Of a stretch of 64,000 nucleotides of DNA, positions 11,249-23,377 are shown piece by piece. Source of the DNA: Lindgomyces ingoldianus (Eukaryota > Ascomycota > Dothideomycetes > Pleosporales > Lindgomycetaceae). The DNA is taken from assembly GCF_010093535.1 (NCBI RefSeq), contig NW_022985190.1, positions 555,346 through 619,345 on the forward strand, written 5' to 3'. Position numbers and translations under genes: made by a program. The notes beneath the pieces were generated by a model. The model ran no database searches. It was not told where the DNA came from and saw only the letters and a program-made list of their open reading frames with translations. Position 1 is the first letter of the stretch. Each line of letters begins with the position of its first letter.

Positions 11249-13882
11249 TTTCGCGGAGAGAAAAAAGTCGAAGCTCCTGGGTTTATGTGGATGCTCCGGC
11301 CTAGCTACCCCCAGGGTGAGCTCAATGACGTCGTGGAGACTCCGAAGAGAGATTTGAAGCGAGTGTTTAGTTTAAGTGTTCAAGCGAGTGACTGGCGTTC
11401 AAAAACCCGAAACGGGGGGTAGAAAAGACGCGCTGGAAGGGAGATGAAGCCTGGAGATAGATACAAAGAAACGAGAGATGCTTGTCAGGGTGCACCACGA
11501 AGGGATGGGTGCTAAATACAAGGAGCCCTAATCATCAATTTTCATTTCGACAAGAGCCCCTACGCGTATCTGAATGCCGGCGAGTGGCCAGATAAGGTGG
11601 GTCGGAGGGATTGACAAGTCACCGCAGTGCTGCTGAGCGGCCGAGCTACGTCGATGGCGCTTTCGGTGGGACCCCTGCTGAGCGAACTTTTCTTAAAGAA
11701 AAACCTTCCTTGCCCCTTGCCTTTACACCAGCAGCGTACACTCCCAAGCGGCTATGACAGGAACGGCAAACTGCGGGTTCGCCCAGCCTGCTGTCGACAA
11801 AACATCTTGCCCTCCACCCCCTTCAGAGCCCTTCCCGCGATGTGCCTGAGCACAGGGACAAGCGAAGCCTCACGTCACTCACATGCAGGTCCCAAACGTC
11901 TCAGATGCACAGCATGCCGATAAACCATCCAATTCGTTGCCGGGAATTAGCAACAAATTTCGCGACGTGTCCGTGAGCGAGGCGCATTCTTATTTCTTTG
12001 TCCGATGATAACGTCGTCTGCCGTGGATGGCCAGTCAAGCGCCCCCGCGCGAGCGAACTCTTCGTTTTCGGCGAGAGGCGCGTTTCAAACAGCCCGTGGC
12101 TTGCGGTAAAGGCGCTGGGCCGCTGATCCCTTAAGCAGCCAGCAAGCTCCTGAAATTCCTCGGCCTTGGACAGTGGGTCGTGCGTGGGGGTCCTTAATTC
12201 GCGATTGTCATCAGACGACAGCTGCTCGTTCTTTCTTACTCCTCCACAGTCTATCGTGGGTCTCCAGTTTCTTCCCCGCGATCGATAGAATCTCACATCT
12301 TGGAATCATGGCTGCCTTCTGTTTCACGTTCAGTTTCACACTGGCCCGCTGGCTTCAACCCATCTCGCACACAAAAAGACAGACCCCTTGAGAACTGAAC
12401 CGTCCCCGCACTGGTGCAGACGGGCCGGCAACGGATTCCCTCCCCAGCAAGGCATGAATCGAGATTTTCAGTCGGGTCCCGCTACCAAAATCCGCACTGA
12501 GAACAAACGCGAGTGCAAGCAGTGGAGAAAACTGACGCATTGCTGCACCCCTCCCTCGCAGATCCCCCCCCCCCCATCCGGCTAATTGTGTTGTGTTGCA
12601 GAAAGACCTTCAGAGCATCACCAAATCTGCCTTTGTTTTACCAAATGTTTCGGACTTCCTGGCGCAGTTACCACCTTCAACCGTCCCGGTAATCGGCTTG
12701 CCTTGCATGGGCGGTGTTGTGCTTCCGTGCTCTTGACGGTCAAGCCTTTGCACTGCTGTCCTGGGATCTACTTTACTCTATCTAGCACTTGGTAGTGGGG
12801 CATACACGGATCGCATGGGGGCTTTTGAAGAGGATTATTTCCTGTGTGTCCCACTGACTCTTCCATGCTATACCATAGCGCGATGACACTTCTGCGCCAG
12901 GCTTCTCTAGGAAGGAACCGATCGAGGCGCCAACCGCTGCAAATTCTATACTTTTTATCGACCTCCTAACTATATACCAGCCCAGTGAGGTTATGCTATC
13001 ATTGCTGTCTCACACTATATTAGGTGAAGAGTCTCCCCGCCATAAGGGTGCTCTTCTTCAAAGAGAGCTAAGTGGGTGTTATGTTAAGAAAGTTGCATTG
13101 GCAGAGCACGACAGCGTCTGGTTGAGGACAGAAGTCTGTATTTCTGCCATTTTCTTCGTAATTCCAGCATGGCGTTTGCTAGATCAAAATGCTCCTCCAT
13201 AGTCTCCATAGAAGGCCCCAGCATTCTACAGTATCTTGGCTGAAGGACAGTGCATGCTCGTAGGTTAATTCCAACCAGCAGAACGCTTCTCTCTTGGTTC
13301 TTCGAAAACTCAATGGCATCTGGAAGGCCAAGACTCGCTTTTATTTATTTCTTGTCTAGTTAAGGAATGCAATGGTCAGAGCTCTCGAGGTTCTTATCAC
13401 GCGCTGAGACTATTTCTGTGTGCTATAAGTTGGGTTCCCGTAAGATTGGCCAACAGAATCACCCAACCAAAGATGAGTTCAGACGACCACTTGCAAAGTG
13501 TATCTCCACCATATCGGCAACCAGCACGGAACATCAAGAAGGAAAATTCGATCTCTCAATGCTGTGACCAGAATGCCGGAGAAAGTCAAGGAGATGCATA
13601 ACTCAACGACCAATTGGACGCAATAGTCTAGGGAGATTCGGTGAACCAGGTGCTGAAGTGACGGTTCTTAAGCCAATGCGGTGAAAGCAGTCGCACCTGC
13701 GTTTGCTCGCGGTTGCCGTCCATACCCAGCATCTACGTCACCGTAAACAAATATGTTCATGGCCACCTCTTCTTAAAGGACCTCCCAACAGAGCGTTGCT
13801 TCTTATCCTCAACTCCCTCAAACTCCGTCAACGCTTCAACCACAGGTCCCTCTTCCACTTCTTCTCTCAAAACTACAACACC
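11249..13882. other. Divergent intergenic region, 2.6 kb
   Basis: The region separates the divergently transcribed MscS-type gene (-) and SMP-domain gene (+), so it should carry both promoters. It contains a C12 run at 12564-12575 and several pyrimidine-rich stretches. The open frames here are short, lack family features and have no splice-supported extension. The last 180 bases are open in frame with the SMP gene but probably form its leader. Confidence 0.55.
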
Positions 13883-14827
13883 ATGACCACCCAATCCACT
13901 CCCATTGAGGTCCATGTCCACAAGAACATTGACGATACCATGGATCTTAAGGATCGCAAGCGTGCTGACTCGGTTCAAAAGAAGGACATGGTAAGCACCA
14001 TGACCCTTCATCAAGATCCTAGTTTCTCTAACCTTACCCAGAGCTTCCAATACCACCTACAAAAGGTCCTCGAGCAGCTGCAGAAAGACCCGCTCTCCAT
14101 CACAGCCGACGATGCCCGCCGCCTGCACGAACACTACAACGCCGTAGACGAGCGCTCATCCCGGATCATCTCAGCCGTCGAATCCTTCGCCGTCGCCAAC
14201 CACGAGATCCAATCTGAGAAAGGTGAGCCTCATTCTGTATCAGATGAAGCCTCCCTCCAATCCATCGTCATCGACCTCCACGCCACCATCGACGCCAACC
14301 CCGGCAGCGTCACCCCGGAGGTCCTCAAGCTCGCCCAGACGGCCGTGAGCAAGATGCAGAAGGCAATCGGCCACACTCACGCACCTCACCCAGAGCTCGA
14401 GCCGCTTCTGCAGGAGGAGTACGCCAAGATCGAGCCCAAGGTTGAGAAAGGAATTGTCACCAAGGAGGAGGCGGATAAGCTTCACTCGCTGGAGGCTCGT
14501 GCCCACGGACACACGGAGAAAGGCGGACTGACGGCTCATGCGCAGAGTATTGCTGCTAAACGGGAGAAACGCAAGTCGATGAGTCTGAGCGATACTTCCA
14601 ATGGCCAGGGGTTGTCTCATGAGGAGCAGTCGCATAAGGATATGGAGGCCAATCTGGAGAATGTGGCTCTTGCTCTTCGTCCGAAGATTGGACGTGAGCC
14701 AGAGAATTTGGCTAAAGATGAGACTAATATGCTCCATTCGCGTGAGTCTCGTGCTCATGGTCACACTGAGAAGGGAATTATCACGGCTGACAAGAATGAG
14801 AATACGACTGCTGTGGCGGCGGAGTAG
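13883..14827 (+). CDS. SMP (seed maturation protein)-like domain protein
   Basis: A single exon encodes 314 hydrophilic residues from the ATG at 13883, which has a good context (caacaccATGacc). The same frame is open upstream but without a convincing start. The protein is rich in Glu, Lys, Ala and His and lacks membrane segments. Its C-terminal half carries a motif twice: LHSLEARAHGHTEKGGLTA near residues 200-218 and LHSRESRAHGHTEKGIITA near 292-310, each after a ..KEEAD/..KDETN segment. This resembles the SMP domain named after plant seed-maturation (LEA-type) proteins and found in many uncharacterised filamentous-fungal proteins. A role in desiccation or stress tolerance is an extrapolation from the plant family. 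Confidence 0.75.
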   Translation: MTTQSTPIEVHVHKNIDDTMDLKDRKRADSVQKKDMVSTMTLHQDPSFSNLTQSFQYHLQKVLEQLQKDPLSITADDARRLHEHYNAVDERSSRIISAVESFAVANHEIQSEKGEPHSVSDEASLQSIVIDLHATIDANPGSVTPEVLKLAQTAVSKMQKAIGHTHAPHPELEPLLQEEYAKIEPKVEKGIVTKEEADKLHSLEARAHGHTEKGGLTAHAQSIAAKREKRKSMSLSDTSNGQGLSHEEQSHKDMEANLENVALALRPKIGREPENLAKDETNMLHSRESRAHGHTEKGIITADKNENTTAVAAE

Positions 14828-15706
14828 ATTTAGGGGTTCACTCTACCGTCCGCTGTTCACAATGTGGATGCTGATGGACTATTGTGACGATGTATGATTT
14901 AGATGATGATGATGCATGCTTGACAGTCTCACTGGGAGGGATTAGGTCTAGGAAAAAATGAACGGATGAATTAAATGGATTGATGAATTAAATCCATTTC
15001 GTCTCCTCTGTATTTGCACTTCTTTGCATAACACCTCTACAGCATGATCAGGGAAAAGCAGGAGGAAGAAAAAGCTCCCCCGTACCTACCCCATACCATC
15101 CCGTACGGAAGCAAAAATATCTGCTCTCCCACTATTCAACCGACACCGCCCAAATACACGCACGCAGCCAATCATCCTAGAACTAGAAAATCTAAGGCAA
15201 TGTCTTGAATGCAATGTAACGTAGCGCTACAAATGGATTGTGCCATTATAACAAGCCTGGCACATAGATACTTTTGCTGTCCCTAGAAGAGAGCTGGAGA
15301 GGAGTTGGTTCATATTGGTGTAGAGATGAACTGGATAGGATGTGGGGTAGTGTGTGAGGAAAAAGGAAGGGAGAAGAAACTGGGAGTGGGAGCGATGCGG
15401 GAAAGGAGCAAGGAAGGAGGAAGGTGGGTGGGTAGCCGCGGACATCGACTATCGGACATGGCTCTATTGTATCAAAAGTCCCCAGCTTCACTGCAGAATA
15501 TCTATATTTCTGTTCTATTTAGATTTTGCTATGACCTCTTGCATGTTGCTAATCATATGGATCACTCTATGGTATCAACCCCTGAAGTATGCACAAATCC
15601 CCTTGCTGACGCCACGAAACATTCCAAGGCCATCAGGCAACCAAGCAAGCACCAAGACTATTACATAGCCGACCCTTCCCCAAAGCGAAAGTCTAGGACT
15701 GTCAAA
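14828..15706. other. Convergent intergenic region
   Basis: This is the 3' flank shared by the SMP-domain gene (+) and RanGAP (-). It should hold both terminators and polyadenylation sites. I see only AT-rich and A/G-rich stretches and no further gene. Confidence 0.55.
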
Positions 15707-17042
15707 TCATTTGATCTCAGTCTTAGCAAGGGCATTCGCCAGTTCATCGACCTTCTTGTCCTGCCCCAATGGCACATTCTCCTCCTCCGCCTGCTCTGCC
15801 GCAATAATCTCCCTTGCTGCCTTCTCCTCGACTTCGACACCCTCTTCCTCTTCCTCACTGAGCTTCGTGGCTTCATCCTCTTCTTCTTCCTCACTCTCCT
15901 CTTCCAGTTCATCAAGATCATCAACACCCCAGTACTCCTCGTTGTCCTCGCCAACACCATCGGCAGCCTCCTTCCGCTCATCGAGAACTTCGCGAAGCTT
16001 CTGGATGCTCTCGTCCTCCTCGTCGAATTTGTTGCCGTTCAGTTCGACGCGGCGGAGGGCTGGCAGCTTCTCGTGCGCATCAACAAGGCCTTTGACACCC
16101 TTGGCATTAATGTCATTGTACTGCAGCCTCAGAACCTCTAGCTTTGCATTCTTCCCCTGTTGAAGCGCGGTTGCTAGCGCAACTCCCCCTCGTCCGCTGA
16201 GTAAGCAATCACCAACACCCAACTCTTTCAGTTCAGTCCAGCCTCCGACGACATTGCTAAGCGCCTTTGCGCCCGTTGCTGTGAAGGTGTTGTCTTGCAA
16301 ATCCAGGACGTTGAGTTTCGAAGCATTAGACAAGCCGTGCGTGAGGAGGTGGGTGATCCCTTCTTGTCGAATACCGTTCTGCACCATCTTGACCTCGCGT
16401 ACGCCTTTGTGCATAGCATAAGCTTTCGCCCATGCTGCCATGCTGCCATTTTCGAGACGGTTGCGACCACAGATGACGGTCTCGAGGTCTGGGACCTGTT
16501 TTCCTTCTTTTCTGGCGGCTTCTTTCTTCTCGGCGAGGGCAGTGAGGGCATCTGCAACAAGCACGCCGGCAGCGGGGCCAAGACCGTTGTTGTTTAGGAT
16601 TAGGTGGCGGAGGGGGACGTGCTGGGAGAGGAAGTCGACGAGGGGGGCTTGGGTGTTCAGGCCGAATGCGTTATCGGAGAGGTTGACGGTGTGGAGGTTT
16701 GGAAGGGCGAGCAGAGAGGTGAGGAGGCTGTGGAGAGCGGGAGGGATTTCCGAGAGGAGACGGGAGGTAAAGATGTCGGCGAAGTTTGCGACCTAAGGGA
16801 GAATGTAGATTAGAGTAGGGTAAATAGGAGAGTAGAGAGGGTAAACAAACCTGAAGTTTCTTCTTGGTTTCGAGGACTTTGGACAGCGCCTCAGACGCGC
16901 CTATCCCCAGCGTGTTACCCAGCAGCCGCACCTCCTCCACATCAGCATTTTCCTTCAGGTCCTTGATATGCGGCTCGATGTCCTCGGCCGTGTCGAGCTT
17001 GAGGCCCTTGCCCTCGAGAGAGAAAATCTTGGAATCAGACAT
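15707..17042 (-). CDS. rna1: Ran GTPase-activating protein (RanGAP/Rna1)
   Basis: Two exons (17042-16851 and 16792-15707) with one 58-nt intron encode 425 residues. The body is a ribonuclease-inhibitor-type leucine-rich-repeat array, for example VEEVRLLGNTLGIGASEAL, LRHLILNNNGLGPAAG and KLEVLRLQYNDINAKGV. This is followed by a long acidic stretch (about 345-390, Glu runs) and a Lys-containing tail, the standard Rna1 architecture. RanGAP stimulates GTP hydrolysis by Ran in the cytoplasm and so sets the direction of nuclear transport; the catalytic arginine region is expected in the first LRRs. Length fits the family (about 390-430). It is convergent with the SMP gene. Confidence 0.95.
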
Positions 17043-18552
17043 AGTGCCAAAAAGACAAGAATGTCGTTGTAAACAATAATGATACTAGGGCTTGCGAGCA
17101 GAGAGTGTGGGTATTAAGTGTTTGTGTGCGCGTGTGCGTGGTGTTTGTGATGCGAGTTGGGCAGAATTGTTTCGGTGTGTTGTGGTGGGGTTTGCTGCGG
17201 AAACCCTTTAACCCCCTGCAGCGTCGGGAGTGTCGGGGGTGCTCGAAATGCCAAGCTCTATGACTTTGGCGATATACTCCCTCCGCTTGACTCTCCTTCG
17301 GCCTAACTTCACACATAACGAGGCCATAGAGCATGTTCAGCCGATTTGTGATTGCTGGAGAATATTCCCCCTCTCCTCTCATTATGGACATTGAGGACTT
17401 CGAACCCAGCCCCGCCATCGCAAGGGAGATGCACAAGCAGGCGACATAAAACGGCACTTGTCCAACAGTGCCACCTCTCTCAATCTCGGTGTCTGCTGAC
17501 TTGTTAACACCTATTACCGTCTTTCCCAAGCCGTCGTGCGGGTATAAACCAGACTGCTGAGTGATGCCAATGTCGGCACTAGTTCTTGCAAAGCTACTCC
17601 TGGCTTATGATTTCTTCTTGAGAATGCCAGCGACTCTTCCGAGACAATTGGCTGGTACAGCTACATTGGAGCTAGAATGTCCATGGAAGAGGGGCAAGAC
17701 ATTTCAGATTCGCTCTAATGTCCTTGTAGGGTCTTGTATTGCAGGAAGGGTTGAGGACAAAGTATTGGCCGTGCTTCGACATTGAAGCCCAATACAGCAC
17801 CTGTTGTGATATAACGGGGCCGACAACACCATATCGAGCAAAGAATGGGTCACCCAGATGTATCTTTCCTTTCGCTAACCTTGCTGCTGGCGATTTCTTG
17901 TCTGTAGTAGAGTCAAGGCTTGATTCTGAAGCATTGCCCTTTCGATAAGGTATAGAATCTGTTTCGTAGAGGATGCAATACCTTGCCAACGTCACCAATG
18001 TATTTTTTTACTTTGATTTAGCGTGATCTAAGTTCTGAGACAGGACCTCCCATATTATCCTTTATCAGTCACGAGAATTGCCAACTCTACTTAGCTGACA
18101 GCTTTGGATTCGGTTGGTCGAACGAATTGGCCGATCATTTAGAAATTGGCTGGTTAAGAGAACTGGCTGGCAGCTTTGAAGTTAGCTGGCTGAATCTCAT
18201 GGCCAGGATATCATCTCCGTCTCAATTGGCCCCAATATAGGCCAAATGTTGGACCAACTCTTGGGGCCGTTATTTCGCGTAGAGTGGACAGAAATACGGA
18301 CACGAGATAGCTCGTATGGCCTACTATATGTAGAATTTAAATTCAATTATCAACGTAACAGTGATTTCAGCAGAGACTTGGGGGAGTGAAGCAGAGCGTT
18401 ATGTTGCTGACAAACGGGGAATATGGCACTAACCAGATGGGGGAAATTGAGTTTGCTGATCCTTGCCGAGAGACCGGCGCAGAGGTTAAATGTTCTCAGT
18501 CCTGGATTGATAAGCAGAGAGCATCGTCATTCCACTCTTTTGAACAGACACA
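17043..18552. other. Intergenic, 1.5 kb
   Basis: The region lies between the RanGAP start (-) and COX17 start (+) and so holds two divergent promoters. The part near 18100-18250 is AT-rich with loosely repeated ttggctgg-like words, but no regular unit. No gene is supported. Confidence 0.5.
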
Positions 18553-18908
18553 ATGGGCGCAGGACAATCAAGTAGGCTTTGCGACTATATTTTCAAGAGC
18601 TTAAAGGCTAATCGAGACCTCAGGGCAGGCTCCTCCCACGGCGGCGAACATGGTCGCGGACTTGAAGCCCTCCAGCGATGCGGCGAAACCCAAGGTATGA
18701 GAGCATCTATCGTTTGGATATTTAAATACATGTTAGAACCGGTGTAGAACTAATAGTCGTATCACAGCCCTGCTGCGTTTGCAAAGACGAGAAGGCCGCC
18801 CGCGACGAATGCATGCTCTTCTCGACCGGCGACAATGCCCAAAAAGAATGCGCCGGCCTAGTGACGAAATACAAGGACTGTATGGCTGGCTACGGGTTCA
18901 AGATATGA
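18553..18908 (+). CDS. COX17: COX17, copper chaperone for cytochrome c oxidase
   Basis: Three small exons (18553-18571, 18624-18694, 18768-18908) join in frame to 76 residues. The mature features are all present: the copper-binding CCVC (C32, C33, C35) and a twin CX9C fold made by C35/C45 and C58/C68, ending in the conserved MAGYGFKI. Cox17 works in the mitochondrial intermembrane space, handing Cu(I) to Sco1 and Cox11 for cytochrome oxidase assembly; twin CX9C proteins are imported by the Mia40 disulfide relay. The first exon is only 19 nt, which makes the gene easy to miss. It is convergent with ALG6, with about 220 bases between stop codons. Confidence 0.95.
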
Positions 18909-19126
18909 AGCAGGACGCTTCCCATGTACGATGAGTACGAGACGAATACAGGAAGGCTGTACAGGATAGCATTGGTTCGGCGTTATCATTGCGGGCGAAC
19001 GCAGCTTGGGATGGTCGCCTGATTGTAAACATATACTATATACAACAAGCATAAATAAAAGCAGAATCTTCCCTCTAATCAGAGACATGGGTATCTTAAG
19101 AGACAATCTAGGAATTAAAACCCCCT

Positions 19127-20964
19127 TCATAGTGTTTTGAATTTTGCCTTGTCCTTCTCCTCTCCCGCGCCTCCTGATTTCACTTGCATCAGTCCACTCT
19201 TCCAGAAAAGTTGACATAAACACCAGAGGTAGCAAATCCCGAAGCCCCCAAAACCGATGAGCACGTTTGTCACTGTCCAAAGATCCGGCTTGGTCGTCGG
19301 AGGCGGTACGAACGCTTCAACTAAATGCCATCCTACCATGGCAAGGTAGATATTAAGGTGGAGAATCTTAGTTGGGAGTCTTAATCCGCCTGTGCTCCCC
19401 TCATGATATGCAGAGAACGATACCGGAGGCAGGCCAAGGAGGTAGGCCCACAACAAGGTAATGACCAAATATGGGACCCTTAGGCCGTCCCTCTTCAGCA
19501 ACGGAAACATGGTCCAGACGCCAAGGATGTTGGCTAGCCCGACCCATGAACGTATTGATGGGAGCAGACCTCCATCCCCACTCAATAGAACGGTCATGGG
19601 AAGTAGAGGAAGCAGGACGTTCTTCTCGTGGACTTGGTACGAGCAGAGGAAGAAACCCCAGGAAGTAGCGGTTAAAGCGAGAGGGAGAAGTTCCTTTCGT
19701 GGTTTGAAGAAAAGAATGAGGCAAGGGGGTGCAATAGCGGCAGATGTGGCAACAAGCGCAGCTCGTTGGAGCAGCGGGCCTGAGTACTGATGAAGCTTAT
19801 GGAAGGTGTGAATGGCGCACCATATGTTGGCTACCTTGTCCTCAAATATACCACGTGCAAAGGGGAAAATCCGGTGCACGGTCTGTGCGAGCTCGAGAAT
19901 GATGGGATAGAACCAAGATTTTTCGTCCAAAGGCACTGGAAAAGAAGCCAGGAGCGGAGGAATTGGAAAGTCTTCTAGAGAGATGCCTCGGTACATATCG
20001 TATAAGATCCCCAGTAGAAACGGAAGGTAGAGCAGGGCAAACGAGAGCACCGTAACTACAGCGATGGCTAATAAGCGCATCAAGTCTACCTTAGGAAAGA
20101 CGCATATCCCTAGCAGGTAGGCAAAGACGGCGGGAGCGTAAAACAAGGCCATTTGTTTGAACCCAAGCGCACCGACGAAGTAGACACAACTCCACAAGGG
20201 GCGTCCGGCGGCCATGCTCGACATGCTTGCGAGCATGAATCCAAGCATGACTGTGTTATACTGGAAATGACCGTGGTCGATCAGAATCGTCGCAGGCTGC
20301 ATCAGGACCGCGACGAGGGCAATGGATGCCTCCCAAACGTTGACCCGCTCAACACGAGAATATCGGCGGAGGAAGATTATTACAGCTGGTATGTAGATGA
20401 GGTACTCAGATATGAAAGCGGTCGCTCGCATGTAGATCTTCAAGGACGGATCATCAAGACCGCGGGACTTGAAAAGGGCAAACCAGTCGGGGTTAATCGC
20501 AGAGCCGCTAGCGGAGGGTATGAGCAATTGCCAACAATGAATAAGGGGAAATTAACCTACATGACTCCAAGAAGCCAACTGTGGTATGCTGTTAGGGGAG
20601 GGTAGTCCAGGCCCCACCACTCGAGATCATGGAAGTACCACTCCGAAACGGGAAGATGCTTTGTGATTTCCATCCAATGCCTCTGGGCCTCGAAGTCTCC
20701 ATGCATTGGCGGCGAACGAAGGCCTGAGTAGCCCCATAATCCCGTGACCCACCTAAAGAGCCCAGCGGTCATCAAGATCAGGGGTATCGTGACCCATTGC
20801 GACACGGTGCCTTTTGCAGGCCAGAGAAATGCAACGAGAGGGAACGCAGGCTTTCGCGCGTGGGTTTGCGCGTCAAGGTCTAGAGTGCCATGGGTTACGT
20901 GGGCAAGCGAACCCTCTTCAATCTTCCTCCGACGTCGAGGTTTGTGCTGGTGCGGTGACGCCAT
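19127..20964 (-). CDS. ALG6: ALG6, dolichyl-P-Glc:Man9GlcNAc2-PP-dolichol glucosyltransferase
   Basis: Two exons (20964-20561, 20507-19127) with a 53-nt intron encode 594 residues. The ALG6/ALG8 signature is intact: HGDFEAQRHWMEITKHLPVS followed by DLEWWGLDYPPLTAYHS, then LIDHGHFQYN. About a dozen hydrophobic segments span the rest. Alg6 sits in the ER membrane and adds the first alpha-1,3 glucose to the lipid-linked oligosaccharide before transfer to proteins. HGDFEAQRHWMEIT and WWGLDYPPLTAY favour ALG6 over ALG8. The N-terminus is basic and cytosolic (about 40 residues); the C-terminus ends in a charged tail. Confidence 0.93.
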
Positions 20965-21705
20965 TGAGTTGGCAATGGATGGCCTGCGCCTGCCGTGATG
21001 GAGTTGATGTGTTTAGTGCTGCAGTTCACTTAGTGCCTCCTGACCGCCTCTGCCTCGCCAAGCCCGCTCGAAATCTTGGCAGACTAGCTTCAGTCTTTAA
21101 ATTTTCTGCCCACCCGCCTCCCAACTTTTTCCTCCACCTGCTATCCATCTTTTCCCCCTAACGGCATCTTCTCTCTCGTGCATCTTCAGCTCGAGAATCA
21201 CTTTGAGGGCTTTCTGAGGGCTTTCTGAGGGCTTCTGAGGGCTACTGAGGGCTTTTTCGAGGGCACAGCGCTCCAATAGGTACCAGAAACAAATTACAAG
21301 TCAGTGGGCATCTGGGCACATTTCCTTTACACACCGTCGCTCGTCAGAGCACGACAAGATTCAGATGGCTTTTTGCTACTGAGGGTTTTCATCTTGTCTT
21401 CTCGGCCTTTGTGGGAACACAACGCCTTGAAGCCATTCTTCTGTGGGCTCTTGTGGGCTACTCGTGGGCTTGAGGGATTCCCGTTTCGCGCGGGCTCGAG
21501 AGATACCAGTGGGCTTTTCGCACTTTGAGACTCCCATCTAGGAGCAGGCTGTGTGCGCCGCTTTCGTTTTTCGAACCAGCGCACGAGTGACGAGGCCTTC
21601 TCGTCCTCTTCCCTCCCCTTTCCTTTTGTCGCACCTTCACCGGCGCTATAGTCGGTGCCTCCAGCCATACTAATATACCGCAGGATCAGAACGAAACGTC
21701 ACACC
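20965..21705. promoter_or_regulatory. Divergent promoter and leader, ALG6 / nucleolin-like
   Basis: This 740-bp interval separates ALG6 (-) from the nucleolin-like gene (+). It includes a GGG-rich tandem array (21205-21264) and a second looser GGG-rich stretch (about 21445-21480) on the sense strand of the nucleolin-like gene, probably within its leader or promoter. Confidence 0.6.
21205..21264 (+). repeat. GAGGGCTTTCT-type tandem array
   Basis: Six gaggg words are spaced 7-9 bases apart (units gagggctttct, gagggcttct, gagggctact). The regular GGG tracts with long loops could form a weak G-quadruplex in DNA or leader RNA. It starts 501 bases before the nucleolin-like ATG. Confidence 0.85.
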
Positions 21706-23377
21706 ATGGGCAAAACTAAGTCGAGCAAAGGCGACGTCGCCAGGGTCTCCAAGAAGGACTCGAAGAAATCTGAGTTGGCCAGCGTCAAAGAAGGCCGCGT
21801 CACCAAGTCGGCTCAAACGCCCAAAGCAAAGAGCAAAGAGGTGGCTAAGTCTGCTGCTACTAGCCATGCTCGTGAGGAGCTGAAGAAGAAGAAGACCAAG
21901 AAGGCGCCAACCCCAGAACCAGAGTCCGAGTCCGAGGAGTCGGCTTCCAGTGACAGCGACAGTTCTGCGGACAGCAGTGAGGACGAAGAGGTCGAAAAGA
22001 AGGCCCCTACCAAGACAAACGGAGTCGCAAAGCCCGCCGCTAAAGCTGCTCAAGCCGAATCTGATGACGAGTCAAGTGATGCTTCTTCGGACAAAAGCGA
22101 CGAGGACAGTGAGGACAGCGAGAGTGACGAGGAAACCGTCGCTCCCAAGGCAAATGGCACTAAGTCGAACGGTGTTTCGAAGCCTGCCACGAGGTCCGAA
22201 TCTGAATCCGAGTCTGAATCCGAATCATCTGATGAAAGCAGCGATAGCAGCGAGGACGAATCGGAAGAAGAGAAGTCCGCCACCAAGTCCGCGGCCAAAG
22301 TGCAGAAATCTGCGAAGGCTACGGTAAGTCAATGGTCATCGTGTTCTTCCCTTTGATGCTCACAAAAAGATAGGCTGCTTCCGACGGAGATTCGTCCGCT
22401 TCTTCTGACTCTGACGCCGAATCGGATTCGGGATCCGATTCCGATGATTCCTCTGCTAGCGAGAAAGAAGAAGCTCCCACTAAGAAGCGGAAGGCTGAGG
22501 CTGCCTCAGAGCCAGTTGTCAAGAAGACCAAGACTGAGAACGCTGTCGAAGAGGAGGGCGTGAAGAATCTGTTCGTTGGAAGTCTGAGCTGGAGCGTGGA
22601 CGAAGAATGGCTATCCCGCGAATTTGAGCAATTCGGCGACATTGTTGGCTGCCGTGTCGTGACCGACAGGGACACCGGCCGTTCGCGAGGGTAAGTGGTC
22701 CTGGTTCAAATTTGTTTGGACACTTTACTAAAAGTAATAGATTTGGCTACGTCGAATATGCTACTGTTCAAGCTGCGAAAGATGCTCATGCTGCTATGCA
22801 GGGCTACGAACTCGATGGTCGAAAGTTGAACGTGGATTTCAGCCAACCTCGTCAACAACAGGCTGGAGGATTCAAGGAGAAGAGCAACGACAGGGCCAAA
22901 CGTTATGGTGACCAACCTAGTCAGCCAAGCAACACTCTGTTCATTGGAAACATCTCTTTCGACGCCACAAATGATATGGTATCCGAGGCCTTCAGCGAGT
23001 ACGGCGAGATTAGCCGTGTTTCCCTCCCGACTGACAGGGACACCGGCGCTCCGAAGGGCTTTGGCTACGTCGACTTCACCACGGTCGATGAAGCTAAGGC
23101 TGCCCTTGAGGCCTTGAACGGTATGGAGCTTGCTGGTCGCTCTATCCGCATCGACTATGCCACTCCTCGCGACAACAGCGGTGGAGGGGGTGGCGGCCGA
23201 GGTGGCGGCTTTGGTGGTAGGGGCGGAGGCGATCGTGGCGGCCGAGGACGAGGCGGTTTCGGTGGTCGTGGAGGTGGCCGTGGTGGAGGTCGCGGAGGCC
23301 CGAGAGGAGGTCGCGGCGGTGGATCCTACAACCGTGGTGGCTTCGGCGACTTCAAGGGATCTAAGGTCACCTTCTAG
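21706..23377 (+). CDS. NSR1: Nucleolin/NSR1/Gar2-like nucleolar RNA-binding protein
   Basis: Three exons (21706-22323, 22374-22690, 22741-23377), both introns 50 nt, encode 523 residues. The N-terminal half is alternating Lys-rich and Ser/Glu/Asp-rich blocks, typical acidic nucleolin repeats and likely CK2 sites. RRM1 begins near residue 270 (NLFVGSLSWSV) and RRM2 near 374 (NTLFIGNISFD). The tail from about 455 is a Gly/Arg-rich RGG domain ending in DFKGSKVTF. This is the Nsr1/Gar2 architecture: a nucleolar factor for early pre-rRNA processing and 40S production. The ATG at 21706 has a strong context (caccATGggc). Confidence 0.95.

Noticed and set aside
15305..16163. Long plus-strand open frames opposite RanGAP
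   Set aside because: They are mirror images of the acidic and leucine-rich RanGAP coding sequence (Ser and Leu/Phe runs).
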